Numbered from the stretch's first letter, positions 17,229 to 26,336 are shown. The stretch: DNA of 64,000 nucleotides from Lewinellaceae bacterium (GCA_020636005.1 JACJYR010000011.1:62001-126000), one strand, 5' to 3'. Numbers and translations: made by a program. Notes: generated from the letters alone by a model not told the origin.

Positions 17229-17435
17229 AAAAGGGCAGCCACGTTCGTGGCTGCCCTTTTCTGATATCGTTGTGGAAAATTCCTTCTTTGACAAATACTT
17301 TGATACAGTCCAAAGTATCGGTGGTTTAGGTGGGAGAAATTTTTTGCAAAAAATTTCTCCCACCTAAACCACTGATAGAGAGGGATGTGAAAAAATAAAA
17401 AATTGAAAATTTTTTATTTTTTCACATCCCTCTCT
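17229..17435. repeat. Cluster of four inverted repeats including a 52-bp perfect palindrome
   Basis: Four consecutive hairpins occupy about 200 bp of the 539-bp gap between two minus-strand genes. (a) 17229-17260: 15-bp perfect arms around TT, flanked by A and T runs, a strong bidirectional terminator. (b) 17296-17317: TACTTTG / CAAAGTA. (c) 17321-17372: a perfect 52-bp palindrome centred on GC. (d) 17377-17435: two 28-bp perfect arms (17377-17404 and 17408-17435) around GAA. Hairpin (d) is the nearest downstream of the stop at 17493 and is probably its terminator. The remaining 16954-17228 shows nothing recognisable. Confidence 0.9.
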
Positions 17436-17492
17436 TCCTGTTTTTATCCGCTCCACAGGATTGATAAAGAACCGGAAAATTCTATGCACGGC

Positions 17493-20400
17493 CTATGGCG
17501 TACATCCTTGCAGCAATATTTCAAAGATTCCGCCCAAGGCTACCTCAAAGTCAGCCTGGAGTTCTACAGAATTCCAGGCACCGAATAGAACGTTCCCGCC
17601 GTTTGGCACCAGGCCGTTGGAGGTGATGTCCATCTGCGCCTCATAAGTCCCGTCCGGGATGGGCGTCAGGTCCACTGCCAGGGTTGCAGGGCAGCAGCCG
17701 GCAGCAGCGTTGAGGGCTACGGGATTTCCCAAAAAGGCCGTTGTACAGGTTGGGTCGGATTGAAGCCTCACCACAATATCATAAGCCCCTGCCGAAAGGC
17801 CGCTAAACGTGGCCGATGCCTGAAAGGTGGCCCCGTTGTCAATACTGTACTCCAAAGGGCCGCCTCCACTCGCATTTACCACCATGCTTCCCAGTGGGTC
17901 GCTGCAGGTGGGCTGTGTAACGGTTGGCGCCGAAACAGCGGGGGCGCCCGGCACGGCATTTATGATGACCGGGTTGCCGGCATACCCTGCCGAGCAAGAT
18001 GGGTCGGACACGAGGCGCACCACGATTTCATAACCGTTCGGTGCCAGGCCGCTGAAGGTTGGAGATGCCTGGAAACTGGCCCCGTCGTCCACGCTGTATT
18101 CCAACGGGCCGCCACCGCCCGTGGTGTTGATGACCAGCGTACCGGTGGGGGCGGAACAAGTCGGCTGCGTGATGCTGGGCGCATTGACCACGATGGCAGC
18201 GGGCTGTGTGACAGTATAGCTGGCGGTGGAAGTGGCACTGCCGGAAGTGACGGTGACGGTGTAGGTGCCGGCCGTCAGGTTGTTGATCGTCTGCGACATA
18301 CCCCCGTTGCTCCACGCATACAAATAGCCCCCGCTGCCCCCGGTGGCAGTGGCAGTGGCGCTGCCATTGTTGCCACCGTTGCAGGTGACGTTGGTGCCGG
18401 ATGCAACCACGTTCAGCGGCGGTGCGGGCGGCACATAACAGACCTGCAGGCTCCAGGCCTGCAGGGAGCCGCCGTCCTGGTTGGCCACATCGTTGATGGT
18501 GAGCGTCCAGGTGCCGTTGAGGTTTTCACCGTCGAAGGCCGACAAGGCCTGATAAGGCTGATAGGTGCCATTGTTGGTAGGCGGGCAGGGGATGGTATTG
18601 TAGGGGTTGGCGCTCTCATCATCCAGGTTGGTGAGGATGTTGTTCTGGCTGCCGCAAATCTGGCTGAGCAGCGTCCGCTCCGTCGTGGCAGGGCTTTTCA
18701 GCTTTACTATCAGGTCGTTGATGTAAGTGTGGTTGATGCTGAGGTTCAGTACGTTCACATCGGTGATGGTACCGGCAGGCCCGATATTGAGCGTCGAAGT
18801 AACGGTGGGCGTACCAGAGGAAGATATTGTTTTTGGCACGTCCGTGCTGGCAAACGTGGTACAAGTGAGGCTGAGGGTGGTAAAAGAAAACGGCGTGGAG
18901 AACGATCCGGTGCCGCAGGGGTTGACCGCCCTTACTTTCCAATAGTACACTGTGTTGGCGGACAGGGACGTGGCCACAGGGTAGCTGGCCGCAGTCAACC
19001 CGGTCTGGTTGACTATGAGGTTGGAAAACCCGGCATCGGTGGCTACCTGCAAATCGTAGGTAGTTCCGCCCGGCTGGGCCGCCCAGGTTAGCTGGGGGGT
19101 CAGGGAAACGCCCGTCGCATTGTTGGCCGGCGAACTGAGCACGACCTGCCCCGGCGCAGCATTGCCCAGGGTCAGCGTTACTATTTTTGAATGTTGATCC
19201 ACCCCGCTGGTGCCGGTCACGGTTATATCGTAGATGCCCGGCGCCGCAGCGGCCAGGTTGGAGAGGGTCATTTGGCTGGTGCCAGGCGCTGCAACGGGGT
19301 TGTTGGAAAAACCCAGGGAAGCCCCCGACGGTACGCCCGTGGCCGACAGCGTGACGTTGCCGCTGAAGGTGCCCAACACGCCGATATTGATGTTGAACAC
19401 CGCATTGACTGGTGCGCAAACGCTCTGCGAAGCTGGCGTCACGTCCAGCGAAAAGGTGTTTTCGGGCGGGCCAATGGTGAAGTTGGTGTTTGAAATATCA
19501 AAGAAAATATTCCCCGAACCGCGCACCATGACCCTTGCCTGGGTGGTCTGGTTGTTGGGGATGGTGACCACCTGCGAGCCATCGTTGGGGGTGGCGGTGG
19601 CCAACGTTACAGGATAAGTGAAGCCGCCGTCCAACGACAGGAAGATGTCCACATTGGCGGCACTGACCGGGGCGGCAGTCGTGTTGGCCACGTCCCAGGT
19701 AATGGTCTGGGTGGACAGGGCGGGCCAGGTCACGGCCGTGTTGGGCGCTGTTACCAAAAAAGGGCCGGAGGTGTTGCTCACCGTTACCACCATGTTGTCC
19801 TCTGCCGTGCAGCCGCCGCCGACGTGGTTGTCGCGCACGGTCAGCCGCCAGGCATAAGTCCTGCTGACACTGGCCAGCACTTCCCAGGTGGGCGACACGT
19901 TGTTCACGAGATCCTGCAGCCGGGGCAGGTAGCGGTTGGGCGAGGTAGTGCCTTTGAAAGATCGGAACGCAGGGCCGGTCGTATTGGTAGGGCTTGGCAG
20001 CGCCGTAAGTACCTGGTTGTTCATTTGTTCCCAGGTATAGGTGATGGGGTCGCCATTGGGATCGCTGCCGCTGCCGGTCAGCACGAAAGGCGTTGATTTT
20101 GGGATGGTATAATCAAGGCCGGCATTGGCAGTGGGCGAACTGTTGAAAGAAGTGTTGGTGGAGCAGGTATTGCCGCCGTTGCCGCTGCCACCGTTGGTGC
20201 CCGAAGTCACTTCAGCGGCTATTTCCTGCAAGCTGATGGCATGGAAGTAGTCGTCGCTGTTGTTCTGTACGTTTTGGGGGGAGCAGATGCCCGCATAGGC
20301 CATGATAGTGGTGCCACTACCGACTTCCATGGCCGTGCCGCTGTTCTGGTTGCCCGAACAGCTCCCGGAACTGCTGCTGAAAGTATGGTTGCCGCCGTAC

Positions 20401-21449
20401 TGGTGCCCCATCTCATGCGCTACATAGTCAATATCAAAAGGGTCGCCGACAGGATTGGAAGAGCCGGTGACGCCGCCCGCCTTGTTGGAACTGTTGCACA
20501 GGGCGCCGAGGTAGGCCACTCCCCCACCCCCGGTCGAAAAGACGTGGCCGATGTCGTAGTTGGCATTGCCGATCACGTTGTCGCAGGTGGTTTGGTTTTG
20601 TCCCAGCATGGCGCTGCCATTATTGTTGGTATAAGGGTCGGTGTTTGCGTTCAAATAAATCAGGCTGGCGGTGTTCGGGTGAAGATCCATGTGGATGGAG
20701 CAATCATTTTCAAAAACACCGTTTACCCGGGTCATACTGGTGTTCATGGCAGCGAGGGCGAGGGCCGTGGTACCGCCATGGAAAGTGGCATACTCGCCCG
20801 TGCAGGCCAGGGCCAGCACATAGGTGCGGAAGGTGCAATCGCCCGCCATGTCGGCCATGCTGGGCGGTGCAGCAGGATGCTTGGTCCCGGTTGCCTTGTT
20901 GACATCATCGAACAGGCACTCGAACGGTTCGTCCTTTTTAAAGTCCTTTTTGTAATAGGAAATATAGTGCTCAATGTCCGCCGTGGAATAGGGGTCAATG
21001 AAAACGGTGCTGCTCTGCGCCGTCAGCACCATGGCATGAAAGCCCCTTTGCGTCATGTCGAAGCGCAGGTAGGCAGTGGGGTCGTCCAGGCCGATGCCTG
21101 CGTAAGACCTTATCATGGGGTACTGTTTGCCGAGGTCGGGGTGCATCACCGGGGCCTCCACGATGCGGAAATCCTGGAAAGTGCCGTCCGGCATGGGCAG
21201 GGCCAGCACCACGGTTTCGTTGTCTGCTGCGGGGGTCTGCCACATGGGGGCTTCCGCCAGCAGGGCCTTCATGCCGGTCACGTCCATATGCAGGGTCTTG
21301 TAGGCCACCGGCACGATCTGCCGCTGTTGGCTTTCCGCCTGGAGCTTTGTTTCAGGAATAAACGACCACAAGCCAGTTGGTTTATTTTGGGAAAACAGGA
21401 GGCTGCCCGAAAATAGCAGGCCCATTGAAGCCAGGAAAATTCTCCTCAT
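17493..21449 (-). CDS. Secreted metzincin (reprolysin-like) metalloprotease with P-domain and GCX-type C-terminal module
   Basis: Protein of 1318 aa. Signal peptide at the start (MRRIFLASMGLLFSGSLLFSQ), then a propeptide-like region (about 40-190), then the catalytic domain with HEMGHQYGGNH at 345-355, an exact HExxHxxGxxH zinc motif, and a Met-turn candidate in TTIMAYAGIC. Further domains: PKD/cadherin-like (about 440-490), Ig-like (about 560-770), fibronectin-III-like (about 773-855), proprotein-convertase P-domain (about 863-1006, LNGTWTLTINDVANQDGGSLQAW), an SprB-like repeat (about 1016-1086, CNGGNNGSATATATGGSGGY), two copies of an 80-residue module beginning APSITQPTCSAPTG, and the shared C-terminal module (about 1253-1318, ending QGCTP). 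A secreted peptidase is firmly supported; its substrate is unknown. Paralogue of the protease at 46018-50703. Confidence 0.92.
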   Translation of the reverse strand: MRRIFLASMGLLFSGSLLFSQNKPTGLWSFIPETKLQAESQQRQIVPVAYKTLHMDVTGMKALLAEAPMWQTPAADNETVVLALPMPDGTFQDFRIVEAPVMHPDLGKQYPMIRSYAGIGLDDPTAYLRFDMTQRGFHAMVLTAQSSTVFIDPYSTADIEHYISYYKKDFKKDEPFECLFDDVNKATGTKHPAAPPSMADMAGDCTFRTYVLALACTGEYATFHGGTTALALAAMNTSMTRVNGVFENDCSIHMDLHPNTASLIYLNANTDPYTNNNGSAMLGQNQTTCDNVIGNANYDIGHVFSTGGGGVAYLGALCNSSNKAGGVTGSSNPVGDPFDIDYVAHEMGHQYGGNHTFSSSSGSCSGNQNSGTAMEVGSGTTIMAYAGICSPQNVQNNSDDYFHAISLQEIAAEVTSGTNGGSGNGGNTCSTNTSFNSSPTANAGLDYTIPKSTPFVLTGSGSDPNGDPITYTWEQMNNQVLTALPSPTNTTGPAFRSFKGTTSPNRYLPRLQDLVNNVSPTWEVLASVSRTYAWRLTVRDNHVGGGCTAEDNMVVTVSNTSGPFLVTAPNTAVTWPALSTQTITWDVANTTAAPVSAANVDIFLSLDGGFTYPVTLATATPNDGSQVVTIPNNQTTQARVMVRGSGNIFFDISNTNFTIGPPENTFSLDVTPASQSVCAPVNAVFNINIGVLGTFSGNVTLSATGVPSGASLGFSNNPVAAPGTSQMTLSNLAAAAPGIYDITVTGTSGVDQHSKIVTLTLGNAAPGQVVLSSPANNATGVSLTPQLTWAAQPGGTTYDLQVATDAGFSNLIVNQTGLTAASYPVATSLSANTVYYWKVRAVNPCGTGSFSTPFSFTTLSLTCTTFASTDVPKTISSSGTPTVTSTLNIGPAGTITDVNVLNLSINHTYINDLIVKLKSPATTERTLLSQICGSQNNILTNLDDESANPYNTIPCPPTNNGTYQPYQALSAFDGENLNGTWTLTINDVANQDGGSLQAWSLQVCYVPPAPPLNVVASGTNVTCNGGNNGSATATATGGSGGYLYAWSNGGMSQTINNLTAGTYTVTVTSGSATSTASYTVTQPAAIVVNAPSITQPTCSAPTGTLVINTTGGGGPLEYSVDDGASFQASPTFSGLAPNGYEIVVRLVSDPSCSAGYAGNPVIINAVPGAPAVSAPTVTQPTCSDPLGSMVVNASGGGPLEYSIDNGATFQASATFSGLSAGAYDIVVRLQSDPTCTTAFLGNPVALNAAAGCCPATLAVDLTPIPDGTYEAQMDITSNGLVPNGGNVLFGAWNSVELQADFEVALGGIFEILLQGCTP

Positions 21450-21904
21450 ACTGGAAATAGTTTAGTGTTTGAATAAAGTAGTTGACTAGCTTTTGAGACT
21501 ATCCTTTTTTTAAATGTCAGGACAGGAAGAGCGGAGTTTCCATCAGGTATGGGGGAGGGGTGAAAAAGTCTGCAAAAAGGTTGCAAAGCAAATCAATTTT
21601 TCTTCAAGCTGCATTTTAAGATCAGGGGAAAAAGATACCGGCCAGGGCAACCGGGGGATTTTCAGAAAATCCTATAATCCCAAAAGGGGCCAAAAGCAAC
21701 AGGGGGGTGTTGCAATTTTATCACGGAAGCAGGCTGGCTAGGGTCGGCAGGGGCCGCCTAATCCCGCCCTGAACGAACAAGGTTGCCCTTCTCCTTCATT
21801 TAAGCCGCTACACGGCTTGCAGGGCTTTGGATTCTTCGAGGATGATCGGTTTCCGCCGCTATCATAGCAATGAATGGAAACAGCACTTTTCTCTCTAAAA
21901 AAGG
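21450..21904. other. Intergenic stretch without a recognisable gene
   Basis: The short open frames here (for example 21514-21741) have no start context, no recognisable protein and unusual composition. Nothing else stands out before the inverted-repeat element at 21905. Confidence 0.5.
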
Positions 21905-22050
21905 CGCTCTTCCCCTCTTTGAGGTGAAATACAGACTTTTAGGTGGAGCGGCCGGGTTATCAAACCCGGCGGCTCCGGCGCCAACCTGCCGGGTTATCAA
22001 AACTAAAACGGTGCTGAAATGCCCACTCCACCTTAAAGAGGGGATGAGCG
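21905..22050. mobile_element. 146-bp MITE-like element with 8-bp target duplication
   Basis: The ends are imperfect inverted repeats of about 25 bp: the left end CGCTCTTCCCCTCTTTGAGG and the complement of the right end CGCTCATCCCCTCTTTAAGG differ at two positions in these 20 bases. Both sides are flanked by the direct repeat AAAAAAGG (21897-21904 and 22051-22058). Inside is a smaller hairpin GCCGGGTTATCAAACCCGGC. There is no coding capacity, so it would need a transposase in trans. It is inserted in the terminator region of an S74-gene relic. Confidence 0.7.
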
Positions 22051-22053
22051 AAA

Positions 22054-22150
22054 AAAGGATGAATGGGATAAAACCGAACATTTATCCTATCCATCCTTCC
22101 ACTTACTGGTCATCTTAGTTCAACCCCCTTCCCTTCCAGGGCAGTGATGA
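22054..22150 (-). pseudogene. Relic of an S74 gene 3' end with its hairpin
   Basis: The hairpin GGATGAATGGGATAAA ... TTTATCCTATCCATCC is followed by CTTAGTTCAACCCCCTTCCC, almost the same as the DNA spanning the terminator and stop codon at 5290-5345. No reading frame of an S74 gene follows; the beta-helix gene ends at 22207 instead. Confidence 0.65.
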
Positions 22151-22206
22151 TTATGGCGGATTGGAAAGATCTGGCTTCAACCGCCTTGCGCAGCGGATAA
22201 GGAAAG

Positions 22207-23724
22207 CTACTGTTTGATAATGGTTTTCAACCCGAGCAATTGGTTGTTCGCATTTTCCACCAACAAAAAATGAAGCCCCGGGCTGAGGCCGTTCAGGTCA
22301 ATGGTCACGGGGGCATTGGCGCCGGTCAGGTTCAGCACCACCTGGCCGTTGAGGTCCAGCACCTGCACGTTGAAGTTGGCCAGTTGCCCGTTGATGGTCA
22401 CATAGTCCGGCGTGGGGTTCGGGTAAATGCTGATGGAATTGGTGGCCACCTCCACATGGCTGGGAAACGGCACATATTCGTAGCAACCAATGTCGAAAGC
22501 ATCGCCGAGCGGCCGGGGCGTACCGTCCAAATCCACCGGCACGAAGGCGCCCACCACGGCCGTGCCCGTGTCGATGGCCTGCGAGTTGTCGGCGAGGCGG
22601 TAGTCGCCGTTGGTTGGGTCTTTAAAAATATCGGCCAACGGATCGGCCAGTTGCGAATGGGTATCGAAGCCCAGCGCCTGCCATTGCGCCAGCGGGATGG
22701 TGGAGCCATCGCCGGAGGCGCTCATTTTATCGTGCAGGATGTTGTAATCGCTCATAAATTCTGCGGTGTCGTCCGCTGCGATGCAGCCCCGCCAGGCGTG
22801 GAAGTTCAGGATGATGTTGTTGTAAATCTGGGTGCCGTGGCAGGAACTGTCCCGCACCAAAATGCCCCAGCGGCCATCCGAGGGCACGATGATGGTGTTG
22901 TTGAAAATCTTCGCCCCACGGGTAGAGATGGCCCCGTCCTGCTGGAACAGCGCAATGCCCTGGGAATTGTGGTTGTTGTAAATCAAGTTGTTGAAAATGA
23001 GCGGGTTCAGCACCCCGTCCATGTTGATGCCGGCAGCCTGCCCGTTGTCGTAGAGGATGTTGCCGTACACCTGGGCGTCGTGGATGATGCCGTCTTCGCC
23101 GGCCGAGAGGTCGCCGTTCATGTGGATGCCGATGTTGTTGTTGCCGTGGCAGGTGTTGAAGCGCACGACGGGCCGGTCGGAACTGTTGGAGACGTAGATG
23201 CCGTGCTCGTCAACCGAGTTGGTGCAGACGTTGTGTTCTATTAAAATATCGTCCGTGAAGCCGGTAAAGATGCCCCGCTCCGCATTGTTGTCGCAACTAC
23301 AGTTCCGCACCACGCAAAAGTCAGCGTTGACCAGCCGGATACCGTTGCCGTTTCCCCCGATGTCGTTGACGATAAACCCATCCAACACCACGTAGTTGGC
23401 ATTTTCGATGTTGATGCCGTCGAAACGGATGGGGCCGCTTTGGTTGATGAGGGCATTGTTCCCGATTGTTTTAAAAACGACCGGGTTGGCGGCCGTCCCG
23501 TTTTTGTTGCGGAAATCGAAGCCTGCATACGTGCCGTCGACCACCAGCACGGTGTCGCCCGCCACGGCCACGTCGGCCCCTTTCTGAATGGTGAGGAAAG
23601 CCTGGGCCAGCGATAGGCCGGAGTTGGAATTGTTGCCGGCATTGGAGACGTAGTAGGTAGCAGCAAAAAGCGGGCTGCTGGCAAGGAATAGCAGGACAAT
23701 CGGAAATTGGTAAACGTGGCGCAT
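22207..23724 (-). CDS. Secreted right-handed beta-helix protein with T9SS type A sorting domain
   Basis: Protein of 505 aa with a signal peptide (MRHVYQFPIVLLFLASSPLFA). Residues about 22-130 match the DUF1565-like start of parallel beta-helix proteins (TYYVSNAGNNSNSGLS, then GDTVLVVDGTYAGF). Rungs of NosD/pectate-lyase type follow to about 400 (GIRLVNADFCVVRNCSCDNN, FNNLIYNNHNSQGI). The last 75 residues are a classical T9SS type A C-terminal domain: SIYPNPTPDYVTI, VQVLDLNGQVV, LSPGLHFLLV, ending GLKTIIKQ. The fold suggests polysaccharide binding or lyase activity, but no catalytic residues can be assigned from the sequence alone. It is the only protein in the window with this canonical tail; its neighbours use a different C-terminal module. 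Confidence 0.88.
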   Translation of the reverse strand: MRHVYQFPIVLLFLASSPLFAATYYVSNAGNNSNSGLSLAQAFLTIQKGADVAVAGDTVLVVDGTYAGFDFRNKNGTAANPVVFKTIGNNALINQSGPIRFDGINIENANYVVLDGFIVNDIGGNGNGIRLVNADFCVVRNCSCDNNAERGIFTGFTDDILIEHNVCTNSVDEHGIYVSNSSDRPVVRFNTCHGNNNIGIHMNGDLSAGEDGIIHDAQVYGNILYDNGQAAGINMDGVLNPLIFNNLIYNNHNSQGIALFQQDGAISTRGAKIFNNTIIVPSDGRWGILVRDSSCHGTQIYNNIILNFHAWRGCIAADDTAEFMSDYNILHDKMSASGDGSTIPLAQWQALGFDTHSQLADPLADIFKDPTNGDYRLADNSQAIDTGTAVVGAFVPVDLDGTPRPLGDAFDIGCYEYVPFPSHVEVATNSISIYPNPTPDYVTINGQLANFNVQVLDLNGQVVLNLTGANAPVTIDLNGLSPGLHFLLVENANNQLLGLKTIIKQ

Positions 23725-23826
23725 GTCATTCTTTTTTAAACACGAAATAGGTTTTCAACTAAGCATGATGAGGTCGCCATGCAGGCAATTGTTGATGGAG
23801 CGGTAGAGTTTGGATGGATAATATTA

Positions 23827-23872
23827 AAAGAAGGATGGGACGGAGCATACGTCTCAGTCCCATCCTTCTTTT
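23827..23872 (-). terminator. Rho-independent terminator of the 23883-26237 gene
   Basis: Perfect 16-bp arms: AAAAGAAGGATGGGAC (23827-23842) and GTCCCATCCTTCTTTT (23857-23872). It starts 10 bases after the stop codon and ends in T on the minus strand. Confidence 0.85.
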
Positions 23873-23882
23873 TTAATCCCAA

Positions 23883-26237
23883 TCATCTTAGTTCCACTCC
23901 CATGCTTGCGAGGGCGGCGGTGATTTTGTCGAGTTGGGTTTTCAAAGCAACATTCTCCGCTTTCAACTGCCCTATCTCCGAATTTACTGACGTGAACCTG
24001 CGATTTTCAATTTCCAATTTGCTTGCGTGAACTTTCAGTTTCTCAATTTCCACCTGTTGCTCCTGCATCCCACGTATCAGCACCGGAATAAGGTCGGAGT
24101 AGTAGATGCCGAAGCGGTCGGTCTGGCCTTGGAGGCTTCCTGTTTCGTCCACATGGCCGGGGTTGCCAGCTACCACCACTTCGCTGATGACGGGCTGTAC
24201 CTCTTGTGCAATCAGCCCCAGCTTGGTGCCTTGGCCGTTCTTGTTTTTCCAGGTAAAACTAACGGGGCGCAACTGCATGATTTCCGCAAGGCCATAGCCC
24301 AGGTCCAGGATGTTTTCTTTTTCCCTGGCATCGGAAGTATTGATGACGCCGTTCGTGGCGTACACATCGTCCCATCGGAGGCTCAGCGAACCAAGGTCGT
24401 AAAAGTCGTCAATCATGGGGAGGAGGGCACCGTCCAGGCTCAAATTGCGGTTGGTGGCCGAGGCATCGTAATCGTACAACAGCGGCAGGACGGTGGTGGA
24501 AAAATTGTTTTCCGACAGCCGGATTTCCAGGTCGCCACCGCTGGGCCGGATTTCCCAGTCACGATGCTCGAAGCCGGAGCCTCCGGTATCCAAGAACTGG
24601 AGCACCGGATCGCTGGTCGTGAAGATACTGGTGGTTGTGACCCGCACCGTCGTACTAGCACCGCTGCTGATTTCGAGGTTTCTGTCGGGGTTGCTGGTGC
24701 CGATGCCCACCTTGCCATCGTCTTGCAGGAAAACCCGGCTGGTGCCATCGTCCGTGGCCAGTTCCAAACCAGCAGCATCGGCGGCTTGCAGTTTTTTGTT
24801 GGCAATGATGTCGCCGTTCACGTGCAGGGCCGCATTGGCGGTGGCGATGCCGATGCCGACGTTGCCATTGTCGTTCAGAAAAACCCGGCTGGTGCCCTCG
24901 TCGGTGGCCAGTTCCAGCCCGGCGGCATCGTCGGCCTGTATCCGGTGGTCAACAATCAGGTCACCGTTTACGTGCAGCAGGGCATTGGGGGCGGAGGTGT
25001 TGATGCCGACCCATCCATCGTCCTTCAGAAAAACCCGGCTGGTTCCCTCGTCGGTGGCGAGTTGCAACCCAGTGGCATCGTCAGCCTGCAATTTTCTGTT
25101 CACGATGATGTTCCCGTTCACGTGCAGTGCTTCTTCCGGCTCGTTTGTCCTGATGCCGAAGTTGCCGTTTTTCAAGACCGTCACGGCATTCTTGCGGGAA
25201 CCTTGTGTCGCGCCGTTGCCAATCACAAAGAGCCGGTCGGCGGCATTGAAATCCGTTTCAGAGAGCGGGACATAATCTGAGTTGAAAGTCCCGAACACGA
25301 CTTCACCGTATGACCTGGCCAACAATTGGTGGCCACCGCCGATGAACGAATAGCTCCCTGATGCGGTATTGTCAGCGCCGCCACCGATGAACGAAAACCC
25401 ACCAGATGCGATATGATTTGCGCCGCCACCGATGAATGAGCGGATACCAGATGCCGTATGGCCGGTCCCACATGCAAATGACCTTGAACCTGTAGCAAAA
25501 TTAGCGCCCCCTATGGTGAAGGATTGGTAGCCCGAACTGGTATTGGAAGACCCACAAGCGAAGGAATAACTGCCGGAAGCGGTGTTGGACACCCCCCCTG
25601 CGATAAAAGATGCAAGGCCAGACGCCAAATTCGCCCCTCCTCCAACGACGGCCGAGTATTCGCCGATGTTGGCATCGTCCCATTCGTCGCCGCTAACGCT
25701 CCCCGCCCGGAACGCTTTCTGGGCAGGTATCCACATTAACCGCACGCCCGGGCCGGACACAGGCGTGCCTCCAGTGCTGCCCTGTAACAACAGCCCGCCG
25801 TCGTTCACTTTGGTGAAGCCTGTGAACACGTTGGAATCTGCTGAGATGCTGAGCCGTTCGCTCCCGGCGGCATCGAAGCGGAGGATGTCTTCGTCGGGGC
25901 TTCCTTCCACTTGAATTTTGGTGTCGTTGTCAGCATCTGCCAATGCTATTGGGGAAGATAGTTCCACCCATGCCGTGCCGTTGTAAAACCAAAAGCCACC
26001 CGTTGAGTTGTCGAACACGAGCAGGCCCGTAGCGGGCGAGGCAATGGCCGTTCGTTGTGCCGTGGTCATTCGGGGAACGAGCATGCCCTTGTCGGTCGCC
26101 TGCACGTCGAGGATAGCGCTGGCAGCAGGGGAAGCGCCGTCACTGTTGACGCTGAGGGGCTGCTGGATGTTGGATTGGGAAAAGAGGGAGGTGGCCAGGA
26201 GGCAGAGAAGCAGCGGAAAGCAAACGTTTTTTTTCAT
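23883..26237 (-). CDS. Secreted tail-fiber-like protein with S74 chaperone domain (third subtype)
   Basis: Protein of 784 aa. The start at 26237 (MKKNVCFPLLLCLLATSLFSQ) gives the signal peptide; the frame is open to 26279. The conserved N-terminal domain (about 22-140) is followed by YadA-head-like repeats (about 205-320: NTASGSYSFACGSS, NHIASGGFSFIGGGA). Next come three near-identical repeats of about 43 residues (about 365-510) with the pattern LQADDAxGLELATDEGTSRV then FLxDDGxVGI and ALHVNGDI. The S74 chaperone has NTSDAREKENI (S635), IMQLRPVSFTW and GLIAQEVQPVISEV. A Glu/Lys coiled coil ends in ITAALASMGVELR, the same C-terminus as the 5320-7377 protein. The insert 'GNVGIGT...ALHVNG' is common in Bacteroidota S74 proteins. 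A consensus promoter lies 30 bases upstream. Likely a trimeric surface fibre. Confidence 0.88.
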   Translation of the reverse strand: MKKNVCFPLLLCLLATSLFSQSNIQQPLSVNSDGASPAASAILDVQATDKGMLVPRMTTAQRTAIASPATGLLVFDNSTGGFWFYNGTAWVELSSPIALADADNDTKIQVEGSPDEDILRFDAAGSERLSISADSNVFTGFTKVNDGGLLLQGSTGGTPVSGPGVRLMWIPAQKAFRAGSVSGDEWDDANIGEYSAVVGGGANLASGLASFIAGGVSNTASGSYSFACGSSNTSSGYQSFTIGGANFATGSRSFACGTGHTASGIRSFIGGGANHIASGGFSFIGGGADNTASGSYSFIGGGHQLLARSYGEVVFGTFNSDYVPLSETDFNAADRLFVIGNGATQGSRKNAVTVLKNGNFGIRTNEPEEALHVNGNIIVNRKLQADDATGLQLATDEGTSRVFLKDDGWVGINTSAPNALLHVNGDLIVDHRIQADDAAGLELATDEGTSRVFLNDNGNVGIGIATANAALHVNGDIIANKKLQAADAAGLELATDDGTSRVFLQDDGKVGIGTSNPDRNLEISSGASTTVRVTTTSIFTTSDPVLQFLDTGGSGFEHRDWEIRPSGGDLEIRLSENNFSTTVLPLLYDYDASATNRNLSLDGALLPMIDDFYDLGSLSLRWDDVYATNGVINTSDAREKENILDLGYGLAEIMQLRPVSFTWKNKNGQGTKLGLIAQEVQPVISEVVVAGNPGHVDETGSLQGQTDRFGIYYSDLIPVLIRGMQEQQVEIEKLKVHASKLEIENRRFTSVNSEIGQLKAENVALKTQLDKITAALASMGVELR

Positions 26238-26266
26238 TGGTGAAATTGATTTGGTGATTAACCCGC

Positions 26267-26296
26267 CAAATCTAACCACCTGATTTTTATATTCAA
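26267..26296 (-). promoter_or_regulatory. Consensus promoter of the 23883-26237 gene
   Basis: On the minus strand: TTG (26294-26296), 19-bp spacer, TAGATTTG (26267-26274), a full match to the Bacteroidota pattern. The leader would be about 22 bases. Confidence 0.6.
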
Positions 26297-26336
26297 TGGC
26301 TTAGCCTTCCACTGCTTAAGATATATTTATTTCTCC

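Noticed and set aside
21514..21741. Small gene in the 21450-21904 gap
   Set aside because: Composition and lack of any recognisable motif make it an accidental open frame.
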